The notes under the pieces: model-generated
Told to the model about the DNA's origin: nothing
What the model saw: only the letters and a program-made list of their open reading frames with translations
Databases searched by the model: none
Shown: positions 7,003-15,204 of the stretch, in pieces
Numbering within the stretch: position 1 is the first letter of the stretch
How the letters are laid out: the number at the start of each line of letters is the position of its first letter
Origin: Pseudomonadota bacterium
GTDB lineage: Bacteria > Pseudomonadota > Alphaproteobacteria > Rhizobiales > Devosiaceae
Assembly: GCA_023431205.1 (NCBI GenBank)
Contig: JAEYXQ010000023.1
Span: 1 to 27,277 of the forward strand
Direction: 5' to 3'
DNA: 27,277 nucleotides
Position numbers and translations under genes: made by a program

Positions 7003-7989
7003 ATGGAACTGAGCAAGGCCCTTGGCGACAAGGGGCCCGCCAATCTGCATCGCAGCCTGACTCTTGAGCTGGTGCGCGTAACCGAGCGCGCCGCCATTGC
7101 CGCTGCTGCCTGGCGCGGCAAGGGCAACGAGAAGGCGGCCGACGACGCCTCGGTTGCCGCCATGAAGGCCGAACTCGATCAGGTCGACATTGCTGGCCGC
7201 ATCGTTATCGGCGAGGGCGAGCAGCACGAGTGCGACGCCCTGTTCGTGGGCGAGGTTGTCGGCACGGGCCGCGGCCCGGACGTCGATATCGCGGTCGACC
7301 CGCTGGAGGGCGTTACCCTTTGCGCCAAGAACCAGCCGGATTCGCTGGTGGTCCTGGCCATGGCTGAGCGGGGCGGGCTGCTGAACGTCGCGCGCAACCT
7401 CTACATGCACAAGATCGCCATCGGCCGCGACTATGCGCCCGGCACTGTTCATATCGACTGGACGGCGACCGAGAACGTCACCTCGCTGGCCAAGGCCAAG
7501 GGCGTGCCGCTCTCGGAAATCACGGCCATCGTCCTGGATCGGCCGCGCCACGGGAGCCTCATCGAGGAACTGCGGACCGCCGGTGTTGCCGTGAAGCTCA
7601 TCAGTGACGGTGACATCGCTGGCGTGATCCACGCGGTGAACACCGAGGATACGGGAGTCGACATCTATCTCGGATCCGGTGGCGCTCCGGAGGGTGTGCT
7701 GGCCGCCGCCGCGCTCCGCTGCATTGGCGGACAAATGCAGTGCAAGCTGATCCTCGACACGCCCGACAAGCGGGAGCGCGCCAGTGCCATGGGCATCGAC
7801 AACCCTAACCGCGTCTACGAAGTCGGCGACCTCGCCTCGGGCGATGTGCTGTTCGCTGCCACCGGGATCACCGATGGCAGCCTGATCGAGGGCGTGCGGC
7901 TCAAGCGCAACGCGGTGGTGACCAACACCATCGTGATGCGTAGCTGGAGCCAGACCGCGCGCTGGATCAAGGCGCAGCACGCCCGCTAG
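7003..7989 (+). CDS. glpX: Class II fructose-1,6-bisphosphatase
   Basis: Hydrolyses fructose-1,6-bisphosphate to fructose-6-phosphate in gluconeogenesis; some relatives also act on sedoheptulose bisphosphate. The 328-residue length is typical. Diagnostic motifs are GRIVIGEGE (65-73) and DIAVDPLEGVTLCAKNQPDS (about 95-114), which carry the metal-binding acidic residues, then GSGGAPEGVLAAAALRCIGG. The motif reads DPLEGV where many members have DPLEGT. ATG 7003 has a good GGGGGAG ribosome-binding site. It starts 33 bases after hom, so it is probably in the same transcript. This hom-glpX-recJ order is familiar in Hyphomicrobiales. Confidence 0.95.
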   Translation: MELSKALGDKGPANLHRSLTLELVRVTERAAIAAAAWRGKGNEKAADDASVAAMKAELDQVDIAGRIVIGEGEQHECDALFVGEVVGTGRGPDVDIAVDPLEGVTLCAKNQPDSLVVLAMAERGGLLNVARNLYMHKIAIGRDYAPGTVHIDWTATENVTSLAKAKGVPLSEITAIVLDRPRHGSLIEELRTAGVAVKLISDGDIAGVIHAVNTEDTGVDIYLGSGGAPEGVLAAAALRCIGGQMQCKLILDTPDKRERASAMGIDNPNRVYEVGDLASGDVLFAATGITDGSLIEGVRLKRNAVVTNTIVMRSWSQTARWIKAQHAR

Positions 7990-8043
7990 CCGCGACACCG
8001 CAAGCCTTTCCCCAGGGCAGCAAATCGCCTACCACTCCGGCCC

Positions 8044-9834
8044 ATGCTGGATGCGCCGCGCCCCTTTCTCGATGTCACACGCTCGGTCGGCGGCCGCGCC
8101 TGGGTCGACCGGCTCGACATGGGCGGCACGCGCCTTGCCACCGCCATCTCCCAGCGGCACGACATCCCCGAGATCCTTGGCCGGGTGATGGCCGGCCGTG
8201 GCGTGGGACTCGATGAAGCCGCAACCTACCTCGAGCCCACCATCCGCAGCCTGATGCCGGACCCATCGACGCTGACGGCGATGGATGCCCTGGCTGAGCG
8301 GCTGGTTCAGGCGATCACCGACAGCGAGTCAGTGGCGCTGTTCGGTGACTATGACGTCGACGGGGCCTGCGCCACGGCCTTGATGGCGCGCTACCTCCGC
8401 CACTTCGGGCTGGAACCGAGGGTCCACATCCCGGATCGCATCTTCGAAGGCTACGGTCCGAATATCGGGGCCATGGACCGCCTGATTGACGGCGGCGCCA
8501 CGCTGATCGTCACCCTCGACTGCGGCACCACGAGCGACGAACCGATCGCCCACGCCCGCAGCCGCGGCGCCGACGTCCTGGTGATCGACCACCACCTTTC
8601 CGACCACGAGCTGCCGCCCGCGACGGCGCTGGTCAACCCGAACCGGGCCGACGACATCTCGGGGCTCTCCTATCTTTGTGCCGCCGGGGTCACCTTCATG
8701 GTGCTGGTGGCGGTCAATCGGCTGCTGCGCCAACGGGGCGATACCGGCCTGCCGGACCTGCTGAAGCTGCTCGACCTCGTGGCGCTGGCAACAGTCTGCG
8801 ACGTGGTGCCCTTGGTCGGGCTGAACCGCGCCTTCGTCGTACGTGGCCTCGAGGTTGCCCGCCGCGGCGACAACCCCGGCATCTCCGCATTGGCGCTGGC
8901 CGCGCGAGTGGGCGGGCCGATCAACCCGTACCATCTCGGTTACCTGATAGGCCCCCGCATCAATGCTGGTGGGCGCATCGGCAATGCCGCGCTCGGGACC
9001 GAGCTGCTGACAGTCGGGGACGAGCATCACGCGCTCGCCATCGCCTCGCGCCTAGATGAACTCAATGGCGAGCGGCAGCGGATCGAGGTCGAGGCTGTGG
9101 AGCAGGCGACAGCCGTCGCCGAGATGGAGATTGGCTCGGGGGAGGGGCCCCCGGTGCTGGTGTTGGCTTCAGCGGAGTGGCACCCAGGCGTCGTCGGCCT
9201 GATTGCGGCGCGCCTCCGCGAGCGATTTGACCGACCGGCCTTTGCCATTGCGCTCGGCCCCGATGGTGGCGGCACCGGCTCCGGCCGCTCCGTGCCGGGT
9301 GTCGACCTCGGGCGCGCCGTCATTGCCGCGGTGGAAGCTGGCCTCCTCCCCAAGGGCGGTGGGCATGCCATGGCCGCCGGCGTCACTCTGCGGCCGGGGC
9401 AGATCGGCGCGTTTCGCGGCTACATCTCCGAGGCGCTGGCGGCGGACGTGGCCAAGGCTCGGGCGATCACCTCCCTGGCGATCGATGCCGCGGTGACGGC
9501 GCGCGGGGCGTCCGTGGATCTTGTGAAGGGGCTGGAGCGGGCCGGTCCCTATGGTGCCGGCAACCCTGCACCCGTCTTCGCCTTCCCTGCCCACCGCGCC
9601 CGTTTTGCACAGGTGGTGGGGAAGGGCGGTCATGTCAGCTTCTCGCTCGCCTCTGAAGATGGGGCGCGGCTCAAGGCCGTCGCTTTCCGCGCGGCGGGGA
9701 CGCCACTCGGCGACATCCTGCTGCGCGAGCAGGACACACCGCTGCATTTCGCCGGCACCCTTTCGCTCGACCACTACCAGGGGCGGGAACAGGTACAGCT
9801 CCGCGTGATCGACGTCGCTCGCCCGCGAACTTGA
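8044..9834 (+). CDS. recJ: Single-stranded-DNA-specific 5'-3' exonuclease RecJ
   Basis: DHH-superfamily nuclease that degrades single-stranded DNA 5' to 3' in recombination and mismatch or excision repair. The catalytic metal motifs are intact: DYDVDGACATAL (102-113), DCGTT, DHH (182-184) in VIDHHLSDHELPP, and the DHHA1 motif GGHAMAAGVTL (about 439-449). GPRINAGGRIGNA is the conserved RecJ linker motif. An OB-like C-terminal region follows. The start MLDAPRPFLDVTRSVGGRAW matches the family's N-terminus. Length 596 is normal. The gap after glpX is 54 bases. Confidence 0.95.
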   Translation: MLDAPRPFLDVTRSVGGRAWVDRLDMGGTRLATAISQRHDIPEILGRVMAGRGVGLDEAATYLEPTIRSLMPDPSTLTAMDALAERLVQAITDSESVALFGDYDVDGACATALMARYLRHFGLEPRVHIPDRIFEGYGPNIGAMDRLIDGGATLIVTLDCGTTSDEPIAHARSRGADVLVIDHHLSDHELPPATALVNPNRADDISGLSYLCAAGVTFMVLVAVNRLLRQRGDTGLPDLLKLLDLVALATVCDVVPLVGLNRAFVVRGLEVARRGDNPGISALALAARVGGPINPYHLGYLIGPRINAGGRIGNAALGTELLTVGDEHHALAIASRLDELNGERQRIEVEAVEQATAVAEMEIGSGEGPPVLVLASAEWHPGVVGLIAARLRERFDRPAFAIALGPDGGGTGSGRSVPGVDLGRAVIAAVEAGLLPKGGGHAMAAGVTLRPGQIGAFRGYISEALAADVAKARAITSLAIDAAVTARGASVDLVKGLERAGPYGAGNPAPVFAFPAHRARFAQVVGKGGHVSFSLASEDGARLKAVAFRAAGTPLGDILLREQDTPLHFAGTLSLDHYQGREQVQLRVIDVARPRT

Positions 9835-9888
9835 TGCGCTGCAACTCCCGCGCCACCGTGGGGTTGAGCGCGAGTGGAGGGAATTGCC

Positions 9889-10623
9889 ATGGCCCACGTC
9901 GCCTACCAGCCTGTTGATGAACCGAAGCCGGTTGCGCCGGATGTCTGGATCGTCGACAGCGGGCCGCTGCGTCTCGCCGGCATCCCTATCCCGGTGCGCA
10001 TGTCGGTGGTGCGCCTGCCGGATGGCGGACTTCTGCTCCACTCGCCAACACGGTTCAGCTTCGAGCTGCTGCGCAAGCTGGACGCTCTGGGGCCGGTTCA
10101 GCACCTGGTCGCTCCCAACACGGTTCATTGGACCTATGCGCGCGAGTGGCAGTCCCATTGCCCGGCTGCCATCACCTGGGGCGCTCCGGGTCTGAGCCGC
10201 CGCAAGGCGGTGGTCGAGGCCGGACTCCGAATCGACCGCGAGCTGGCGGATGGGACTACGCAGGAATGGCAGGAAGCGATCGAGACAGTGATCGTGCGCG
10301 GCAAGGGGATCACTGAGGCGGCCCTGCTCCATCGACCGAGCCGAACGCTGGTGCTGACCGACCTCGTGGTCAATGTGGAGCCTAAAAAGCTGCCCTTGCC
10401 CGTCGGCATAGGTGTTCGACTCGTTGGCGCCGCGGCGCCGCACGGCCGTGCGCCATTCTACGCCAGGGCAGCCTTCAAGGCCGGCGGAGAGCCTGCTGCC
10501 GCCGCAGCGGAGCGTCTGGTGGCCCTTCAGCCGGACCGGGTTGTCTTCGCCCATGGGCGGTGGTTCGAGGCCAATGGAGCCGACGAACTGCGCCGCTCCC
10601 TGGACTGGCTGCTGCCGTCCTGA
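9889..10623 (+). CDS. DUF4336 domain-containing protein
   Basis: A 244-residue protein of the DUF4336 family, which has a metallo-beta-lactamase-like outline but no proven reaction. Features that match the family are WIVDSGPLRLAGIPIPVRMS near the N-terminus, VVRLPDGGLLLHSP, LGPVQHLVAPNTVHWTYARE, and the end DRVVFAHGRWFEANG. The usual HxHxDH zinc motif of active beta-lactamase-fold enzymes is not visible. ATG 9889 follows GTGGAGGG at good spacing; a GTG at 9874 in the same frame is inside that ribosome site and less likely. It follows recJ by 54 bases and may share its transcript. Confidence 0.85.
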   Translation: MAHVAYQPVDEPKPVAPDVWIVDSGPLRLAGIPIPVRMSVVRLPDGGLLLHSPTRFSFELLRKLDALGPVQHLVAPNTVHWTYAREWQSHCPAAITWGAPGLSRRKAVVEAGLRIDRELADGTTQEWQEAIETVIVRGKGITEAALLHRPSRTLVLTDLVVNVEPKKLPLPVGIGVRLVGAAAPHGRAPFYARAAFKAGGEPAAAAAERLVALQPDRVVFAHGRWFEANGADELRRSLDWLLPS

Positions 10624-10672
10624 ACCGGCCAAGCTGTTGCAAGTGCTGCTTGCATATCCGTTTGTGGCCGGT
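10624..10672 (+). other. Nested stem-loop between DUF4336 gene and cfa
   Basis: The outer arms ACCGGCCA (10624-10631) and TGGCCGGT (10665-10672) are perfect complements. Inside them TGCAAG (10638-10643) and CTTGCA (10649-10654) form a second perfect stem with a 5-base loop. It begins right after the DUF4336 stop codon. No T run follows, so it may be a transcript-end or leader structure. Confidence 0.5.
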
Positions 10673-10688
10673 AAAGTGCGGCGGCATT

Positions 10689-10710
10689 CACTGGAACGTG
10701 TGCTCCAGTG
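10689..10710. promoter_or_regulatory. Inverted repeat upstream of cfa
   Basis: CACTGGA-ACGTGTGC-TCCAGTG is a perfect 7-bp inverted repeat with an 8-base spacer, 86 bases before the cfa start. The layout fits a dimeric regulator's operator; a small RNA hairpin is equally possible. Confidence 0.4.
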
Positions 10711-10795
10711 CTCGTGGGTTTACCCTCGATCTAACCGCGGCGGCAGCCGTCATGGCGCTCCGCCCGGCTCGGTAAGACCTGAAACCGGCGGTTCG

Positions 10796-12031
10796 ATGAG
10801 CAAGACTGCAGTAGACGATACGCGCACCGGAGGCACGCTCTGGACCCGCTTCGCGTCGTGGGCGCTGGATGCGGTGGGCTCGCGCATGCTGGGCAATCCC
10901 AGGCATGGCGCGGTGACCGTCATCCTGCCGAATGGACGCACGCGAACGCTGGGTAGTCCCTCGACCGGCGAACACGCCGTTCTCCGCCTCAAGAACTTCC
11001 GGTTGCTCAGCGAGACCATGCGCCGCGGCACCGTCGGCTTTGCCGCCGCCTATATGGACGGCGACATCGAGGTCGATGACCTTACCGCCTTGTTCCGCTT
11101 CTTCCTGCAGAACCGTGACCTGTTCGAAGAGGCCAATCCCGGCGTCTTCCGCAAGGCCGCCTCGGACCTGCACTACCATCTGTCGCGCCGCAACACGCTC
11201 GAAGGCTCCAAGAAGAACATCGCCGAGCACTACGACCTTGGAAACGACTTTTACGGCCAGTGGCTCGACCCTTCCATGACCTACTCGTCGGCCATTTTCC
11301 TGTCCGGCGACCAGAGCCTCGAAGAAGCACAACTCACCAAGTATCGCCGCGTCGCTGACATGGCCGGTGTGCGTGCCGGCAGCTCCGTGCTCGAGATCGG
11401 TTGCGGCTGGGGCGGTTTCGCCGAGACCGTGGCGCGCGACTACAACGCCAGGCTGCGCGGCATCACGCTTTCCGCCGAACAGCTGAAATACGGCCAGGAG
11501 CGCCTGCGCCGCCAGGGTCTCGATAACCGCGCCGAACTGGTCTTCGAGGACTACCGCCACACCACCGGCCAATACGACCATGTCTGCTCGATCGAGATGA
11601 TCGAGGCGGTGGGCGAGGACAACTGGCCGAGCTACTTCCAGGCCGTGCATGATCGGCTGAAGCCGGGCGGCACCGCCTCGATCCAGGCGATCACCATCGA
11701 CGAGGCCGATTTCGACGGCTACCGCAGCGGCCCAGACTTCATCCAGCGCTACATCTTCCCGGGCGGCATGCTGCTGACCAAGACGGCGATGCAGGAATTC
11801 GGCGACCGCTACGGCCTCGTGGTGGAGAACGTCGAGAACTTCCGCCTCAGCTATGCCCGCACCCTGCGCCTGTGGCGCGAGCGCTTCCTCGAGCGCTGGC
11901 CGGTGATCGCCCCGCTGGGCTACGACGAGCGCTTCAAGCGCAAGTGGGTCTATTATCTCAGCTATTGCGAGGCCGGGTTCACCGAGGGATCGATCGACGT
12001 CGGCATCTACCAGTACCGCCGCCCGCTCTAG
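10796..12031 (+). CDS. cfa: Cyclopropane-fatty-acyl-phospholipid synthase
   Basis: Uses S-adenosylmethionine to add a methylene bridge to unsaturated acyl chains of membrane phospholipids, usually on entry to stationary phase or under acid stress. The 411-residue protein has an N-terminal lipid-binding region (ETMRRGTVGFAAAYMDGDIE), the conserved junction NIAEHYDLGNDFYGQWLDPS, the SAM-binding motif VLEIGCGWGGFAE (about 199-211), and IEMIEAVGEDNWPSYF with QAITIDE further on. ATG 10796 is where family similarity begins; the open frame runs back to 10412, but that part overlaps the DUF4336 gene in another frame. The 172-base upstream gap is rich in inverted repeats, suggesting regulation. Confidence 0.95.
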   Translation: MSKTAVDDTRTGGTLWTRFASWALDAVGSRMLGNPRHGAVTVILPNGRTRTLGSPSTGEHAVLRLKNFRLLSETMRRGTVGFAAAYMDGDIEVDDLTALFRFFLQNRDLFEEANPGVFRKAASDLHYHLSRRNTLEGSKKNIAEHYDLGNDFYGQWLDPSMTYSSAIFLSGDQSLEEAQLTKYRRVADMAGVRAGSSVLEIGCGWGGFAETVARDYNARLRGITLSAEQLKYGQERLRRQGLDNRAELVFEDYRHTTGQYDHVCSIEMIEAVGEDNWPSYFQAVHDRLKPGGTASIQAITIDEADFDGYRSGPDFIQRYIFPGGMLLTKTAMQEFGDRYGLVVENVENFRLSYARTLRLWRERFLERWPVIAPLGYDERFKRKWVYYLSYCEAGFTEGSIDVGIYQYRRPL

Positions 12032-12079
12032 GGTAGAGCCATCCTAGGCCGATGCGCCGCACTGAAACGGCAGAGGTAA

Positions 12080-12127
12080 CAGCACCGTAACGAGTGCTGC
12101 GCATGATGACCCCCCGTATTCCGGGGG
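12080..12127 (+). promoter_or_regulatory. Two tandem stem-loops in the leader of the GT-C gene
   Basis: CAGCAC (12080-12085) pairs with GTGCTG (12094-12099), and CCCCCG (12111-12116) pairs with CGGGGG (12122-12127). The second stem would bury the GGGGG that is the likely ribosome-binding site of ATG 12133, so it could limit translation of the membrane protein. Confidence 0.35.
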
Positions 12128-12132
12128 CTGCG

Positions 12133-13680
12133 ATGACCGATTCCACTGTGGACCAAACTGCCCGCGCGCCCGCATTTCCGCGGGTGCTGGCCAGCGATGT
12201 GTTCTGGGTTGCCGTGATCGCCGCGGCAACCATCGCGTTCTACAATCTGGGGCCGCTCGGTCCCGATGTCAGCTGGCTGATCACGGTCAGCGAGCGCATC
12301 CTGGCGGGACAGACGCTTTACGTCGACATCCTCGAGCCCAACCCGCCGATGGCGGGATACATCTACATGATCCCGGCATGGCTGGCGCAAGCGCTCGGCG
12401 TGTCGGCCGAACCGCTGGTCATCCTCTACACCACCGCGTTCGGGCTCGCGACCACTGGCCTGTCGGCATGGCTGGTGCGCCGTGCCCGCTTGCTGCCGCG
12501 AGCCGAACTGCTGTGGCCGATCTCGTTCCTGCTGGTCGGCGCCGCCTGGGGCGAGGACTTCGCCCAGCGCGAGCATTTCGCCACCATGGCGGCGCTGCCG
12601 CTGCTGGTCGCGATAGCTCTGCGCGCGCAGGGCAGCAGGCCGGCCACCTGGCACTGGATTCTCGCGGGGCTCTGCGGTGGACTGATGCTCGCCATCAAGC
12701 CGCATTTCGCCCTGCCGATTGCGCTGCCCGTGCTCTACGCGGCAACCCGGCAGCGCTCGCTGCGGCCGCTGTTCGGCGCCCCCGAGCTTTGGCTCGCCGG
12801 AGGCATCCTGCTGGCCTTCACGGCGATGATCTGGTTCGTTTTCCCCGACTTCTTCAGCAACATCATGCCGGTGGCCACCGCCGCCTATGTGCCGGACCGG
12901 CGCGACCCGCTGCTGCTGCTCAGCCTGCCGGTGGTCCTGTTCTTCCTGGTGCTGACCGCATTCGGGCTGGCGGCCTACCGCCGGAAGATCACCGAAGAGC
13001 CGCTGCTCGGCGCGCTGTTCTTCTGCGCGGTCGGGTTCTTCGTCGCCTATTTCGCGCAGAGCCGGGGCTATCTTTACCAGATCCTGCCGGCCATCACGCT
13101 GATGAGCGTCTTCGTGCTCATGAGCTTTGCCCAGAACGTGGGTCGGGCCCGCAAGAACGTCGGTGCAGCCCTTGCCGCCGCGGCCGCACTGGCGATCGGC
13201 TCCGTGCCCGTGCTCTACGAGATCCACCAGTGGCGTGTTCGCCAGCCGCTGTACGCTGCCGTCGAACCTTATGGACCGGGGCTCAAGATCGTCAGCATCC
13301 TGCCGGACCTCACCGCCGGCAGCCCCCTACACCGGGTGATCGATGGCACGCTGGTCAACTCCCCGCCGGGCCTGCTGATGTCGATGAGCGCCATTCGCCT
13401 GCAACAGGAGCGGTCGCCAACCGGTGCCTGGGCGGAGGCGCTGCAGGCCGTCGAGCAGGGCGAGCGCACCCGGCTCCGCGAGGACATGCTGCAGCAGCCG
13501 CCCGACATCATCGTTACCGCAGCCTCGCACTTCGACTGGTTCGTTTGGGCCCAGCAGGATGCGCAGATTGCCGAGTTGGTTCGCGAGTTCGAAGAGTTCG
13601 CCGTGGTGCCGTTCGATGGCTACGACATCCGCCTGCTGAAGCGTCCGGGGCTGGAGGCGCACCATGTCCCTCAGCTTTGA
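12133..13680 (+). CDS. Multi-pass membrane protein, GT-C-like glycosyltransferase
   Basis: About 515 residues with some ten hydrophobic segments and a hydrophilic C-terminal part (about residues 385-515). Near the N-terminus, GPDVSWLITVSERILAGQTL followed by YVDILEPNPPMAGYIYM has the acidic-residue loop pattern of GT-C enzymes (the ArnT/PMT/GT39 group), which take sugars from polyprenyl-phosphate carriers and glycosylate acceptors on the periplasmic face. The assignment is by pattern, not strong identity. ATG 12133 is preferred for its GGGGG element; GTG 12094 and ATG 12103/12106 are possible. Its end overlaps the GT2-GtrA gene by 17 bases, so the two are coupled and probably make one pathway. 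Confidence 0.7.
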   Translation: MTDSTVDQTARAPAFPRVLASDVFWVAVIAAATIAFYNLGPLGPDVSWLITVSERILAGQTLYVDILEPNPPMAGYIYMIPAWLAQALGVSAEPLVILYTTAFGLATTGLSAWLVRRARLLPRAELLWPISFLLVGAAWGEDFAQREHFATMAALPLLVAIALRAQGSRPATWHWILAGLCGGLMLAIKPHFALPIALPVLYAATRQRSLRPLFGAPELWLAGGILLAFTAMIWFVFPDFFSNIMPVATAAYVPDRRDPLLLLSLPVVLFFLVLTAFGLAAYRRKITEEPLLGALFFCAVGFFVAYFAQSRGYLYQILPAITLMSVFVLMSFAQNVGRARKNVGAALAAAAALAIGSVPVLYEIHQWRVRQPLYAAVEPYGPGLKIVSILPDLTAGSPLHRVIDGTLVNSPPGLLMSMSAIRLQQERSPTGAWAEALQAVEQGERTRLREDMLQQPPDIIVTAASHFDWFVWAQQDAQIAELVREFEEFAVVPFDGYDIRLLKRPGLEAHHVPQL

Positions 13681-14845
13681 CCCGGCAACGGGGCAGGGGG
13701 CAGACACCTCGGTTGAGCCCCTCACGCTGCCTCACGCCGGAAGCAGCCCGGCATTCGTGCCGCCCACGCTCGCGGTGGTGGTGCCGAGCTACAATGAGCG
13801 CGACAATATCGAACTGCTCTACCTGAGGGTTGCCGGGGCCTTGGGAGACCTGCGCTGGGAGATGATCGTCGTCGACGACAACAGCCCCGACGGCACCGCC
13901 GCTTTGGTCAACGAGCTGAGCCGGGTCTATCCCGATCTCAGGTGCCTGCAACGGTTCGGCCGGCGTGGGCTGGCCTCGGCCTGCATCGAGGGCATGGCCG
14001 CGACGGCGGCGCCCTATGTTGCGATCATCGATGCCGACCTGCAGCACGACGAGGCGGTGCTGCCCGTGATGCTCGCTCACGCCGAGGCAGGTGCGGACCT
14101 GGTCGTAGGCTCCCGCTTTGCGGCGAGTGGATCGGTGGGCGAAGGCCTGAGCCGGTCTCGCGAATCGGGTAGCCGGCTGGCGACCAGGCTGGCTCAGCTC
14201 ATCACCGGCAACGCGGTCAGTGACCCGATGAGCGGCTTCTTCCTCGTCCGCCGCGAAGTGGCGCTGCGTGCAGCGCCCCGGCTGTCCAAAGATGGCTTCA
14301 AGGTTCTCATGGACCTGATCGTCACCACCAACCGCATGGGCGTGCCGCTCAAGGTTGCCGAGGTGCCCTACGTGTTTCGTCCGCGCCATGCGGGCGAAAG
14401 CAAGATGAGCCCGCTGGTGGTCATCCAGTATCTCGGCCTGTGGTTTTCCAAGCTGACGGGCGGCACCTTGCCGCCAAGCTTCCTGCTGTTCGGTCTCGTC
14501 GGTGGCACCGGCGTCGCCGTGCACCTGGGTGTGCTGAGCCTGCTGACGGCCGCGTTCTCGCAAGGCTTCGTCGCCAGCCAGGTGGCCGCGACACTCGCTG
14601 CAATGACCTGGAATTTCTGGCTGAACAACAACCTCACCTACGCCGACCGCAAGCTGCGGGGCATGCGGATGGTGCGGGGACTTCTGAGCTTCTTTGCCAT
14701 CTGTGCGCTGGGCGGCCTCGCCAACGTCTCCGTGGCCAGCACGATCTACCAATGGGACCAGCAGACACTCGTCGCGGGCCTGGCCGGTGCGATCATGAGT
14801 TCGGTGTTCAACTACGCCGTGACCCGGGCCTTCACATGGAAGTAG
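13664..14845 (+). CDS. GT2 polyprenyl-phosphate sugar transferase fused to GtrA domain
   Basis: A 393-residue protein joining two domains. Residues about 35-250 are a family 2 glycosyltransferase of the dolichol-phosphate-mannose-synthase type, with VVVPSYNERDNIELL, DDNSPDG (71-77) and the metal-binding DADLQHDE (123-130). Residues about 268-393 are a GtrA-like four-helix membrane domain, with WNFWLNNNLTY (317-327) and the C-terminal FNYAVTRAFTWK. By family the GT2 part moves a sugar from a nucleotide donor to polyprenyl phosphate, and GtrA helps flip the product. The ATG lies inside the end of the upstream GT-C gene, indicating translational coupling. Confidence 0.9.
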   Translation: MSLSFDPATGQGADTSVEPLTLPHAGSSPAFVPPTLAVVVPSYNERDNIELLYLRVAGALGDLRWEMIVVDDNSPDGTAALVNELSRVYPDLRCLQRFGRRGLASACIEGMAATAAPYVAIIDADLQHDEAVLPVMLAHAEAGADLVVGSRFAASGSVGEGLSRSRESGSRLATRLAQLITGNAVSDPMSGFFLVRREVALRAAPRLSKDGFKVLMDLIVTTNRMGVPLKVAEVPYVFRPRHAGESKMSPLVVIQYLGLWFSKLTGGTLPPSFLLFGLVGGTGVAVHLGVLSLLTAAFSQGFVASQVAATLAAMTWNFWLNNNLTYADRKLRGMRMVRGLLSFFAICALGGLANVSVASTIYQWDQQTLVAGLAGAIMSSVFNYAVTRAFTWK

Positions 14846-14930
14846 CCGCAGCCCGCCGGCCAGGTGCCAGGGCACACAGAAACAGCCCGGTGAGGCGAAG
14901 GCAGGCAGATTCAGCATGAACGGGAAGAGT

Positions 14931-15005
14931 TGGTACGCCCAAGGGGAATCGAACCCCTGTTTACGCCGTGAGAGGGCGTCGTCCTGACCGCTAGACGATG
15001 GGCGC
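14931..15005 (-). tRNA. tRNA-Glu (anticodon CTC)
   Basis: Reading the minus strand, the acceptor stem GCGCCCA pairs with TGGGCGT, the T-loop is GTTCGATTC and CCA is encoded at 14931-14933. The anticodon loop CTCTCAC gives anticodon CTC (complement of 14970-14972), reading GAG. The first acceptor pair is G-U, as is usual in many bacterial and chloroplast glutamate tRNAs. Confidence 0.95.
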
Positions 15006-15056
15006 ACAGTCAACGCTCAGTGTGTACCGCCTGCCGTTTGCCGGAGCAAGGGGAGG

Positions 15057-15131
15057 TGGTACGCCCTAGGGGAATCGAACCCCTCTCTGCACCGTGAAAG
15101 GGTGCCGTCCTAACCGATAGACGAAGGGCGC
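15057..15131 (-). tRNA. tRNA-Glu (anticodon TTC)
   Basis: The acceptor stem GCGCCCT pairs with AGGGCGT, the T-loop is GTTCGATTC and CCA is encoded at 15057-15059. The anticodon loop CTTTCAC gives TTC (complement of 15096-15098), reading GAA/GAG. It lies 51 bases upstream of the CTC isoacceptor on the same strand and may share its transcript. Confidence 0.95.
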
Positions 15132-15204
15132 CTGAACGCTGCGGCTCGTATAGTCAGCTTATCCGGTTTGTGCAACCCACTAAGCCGCTTAGCCGAGAAA
15201 GTTT

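Noticed and set aside
9169..10632. 487-codon minus-strand frame over recJ and the DUF4336 gene
   Set aside because: It spans two well-supported opposite genes and has no recognisable domain.
10693..10716. Possible EcfG-type general-stress promoter (GGAAC ... CGTG) before cfa
   Set aside because: The gap is 15 bases and the -10 box is imperfect; GGAAC here is part of the inverted repeat, so the match is not convincing.
10412..10795. N-terminal extension of the cfa frame
   Set aside because: It overlaps the DUF4336 gene in another frame and shows no similarity to Cfa; family similarity begins at ATG 10796.
12378..13826. 482-codon + frame overlapping the GT-C and GT2 genes
   Set aside because: Arg/Ala/Pro-rich frame-shifted shadow; the real frames have membrane segments and GT2 motifs.
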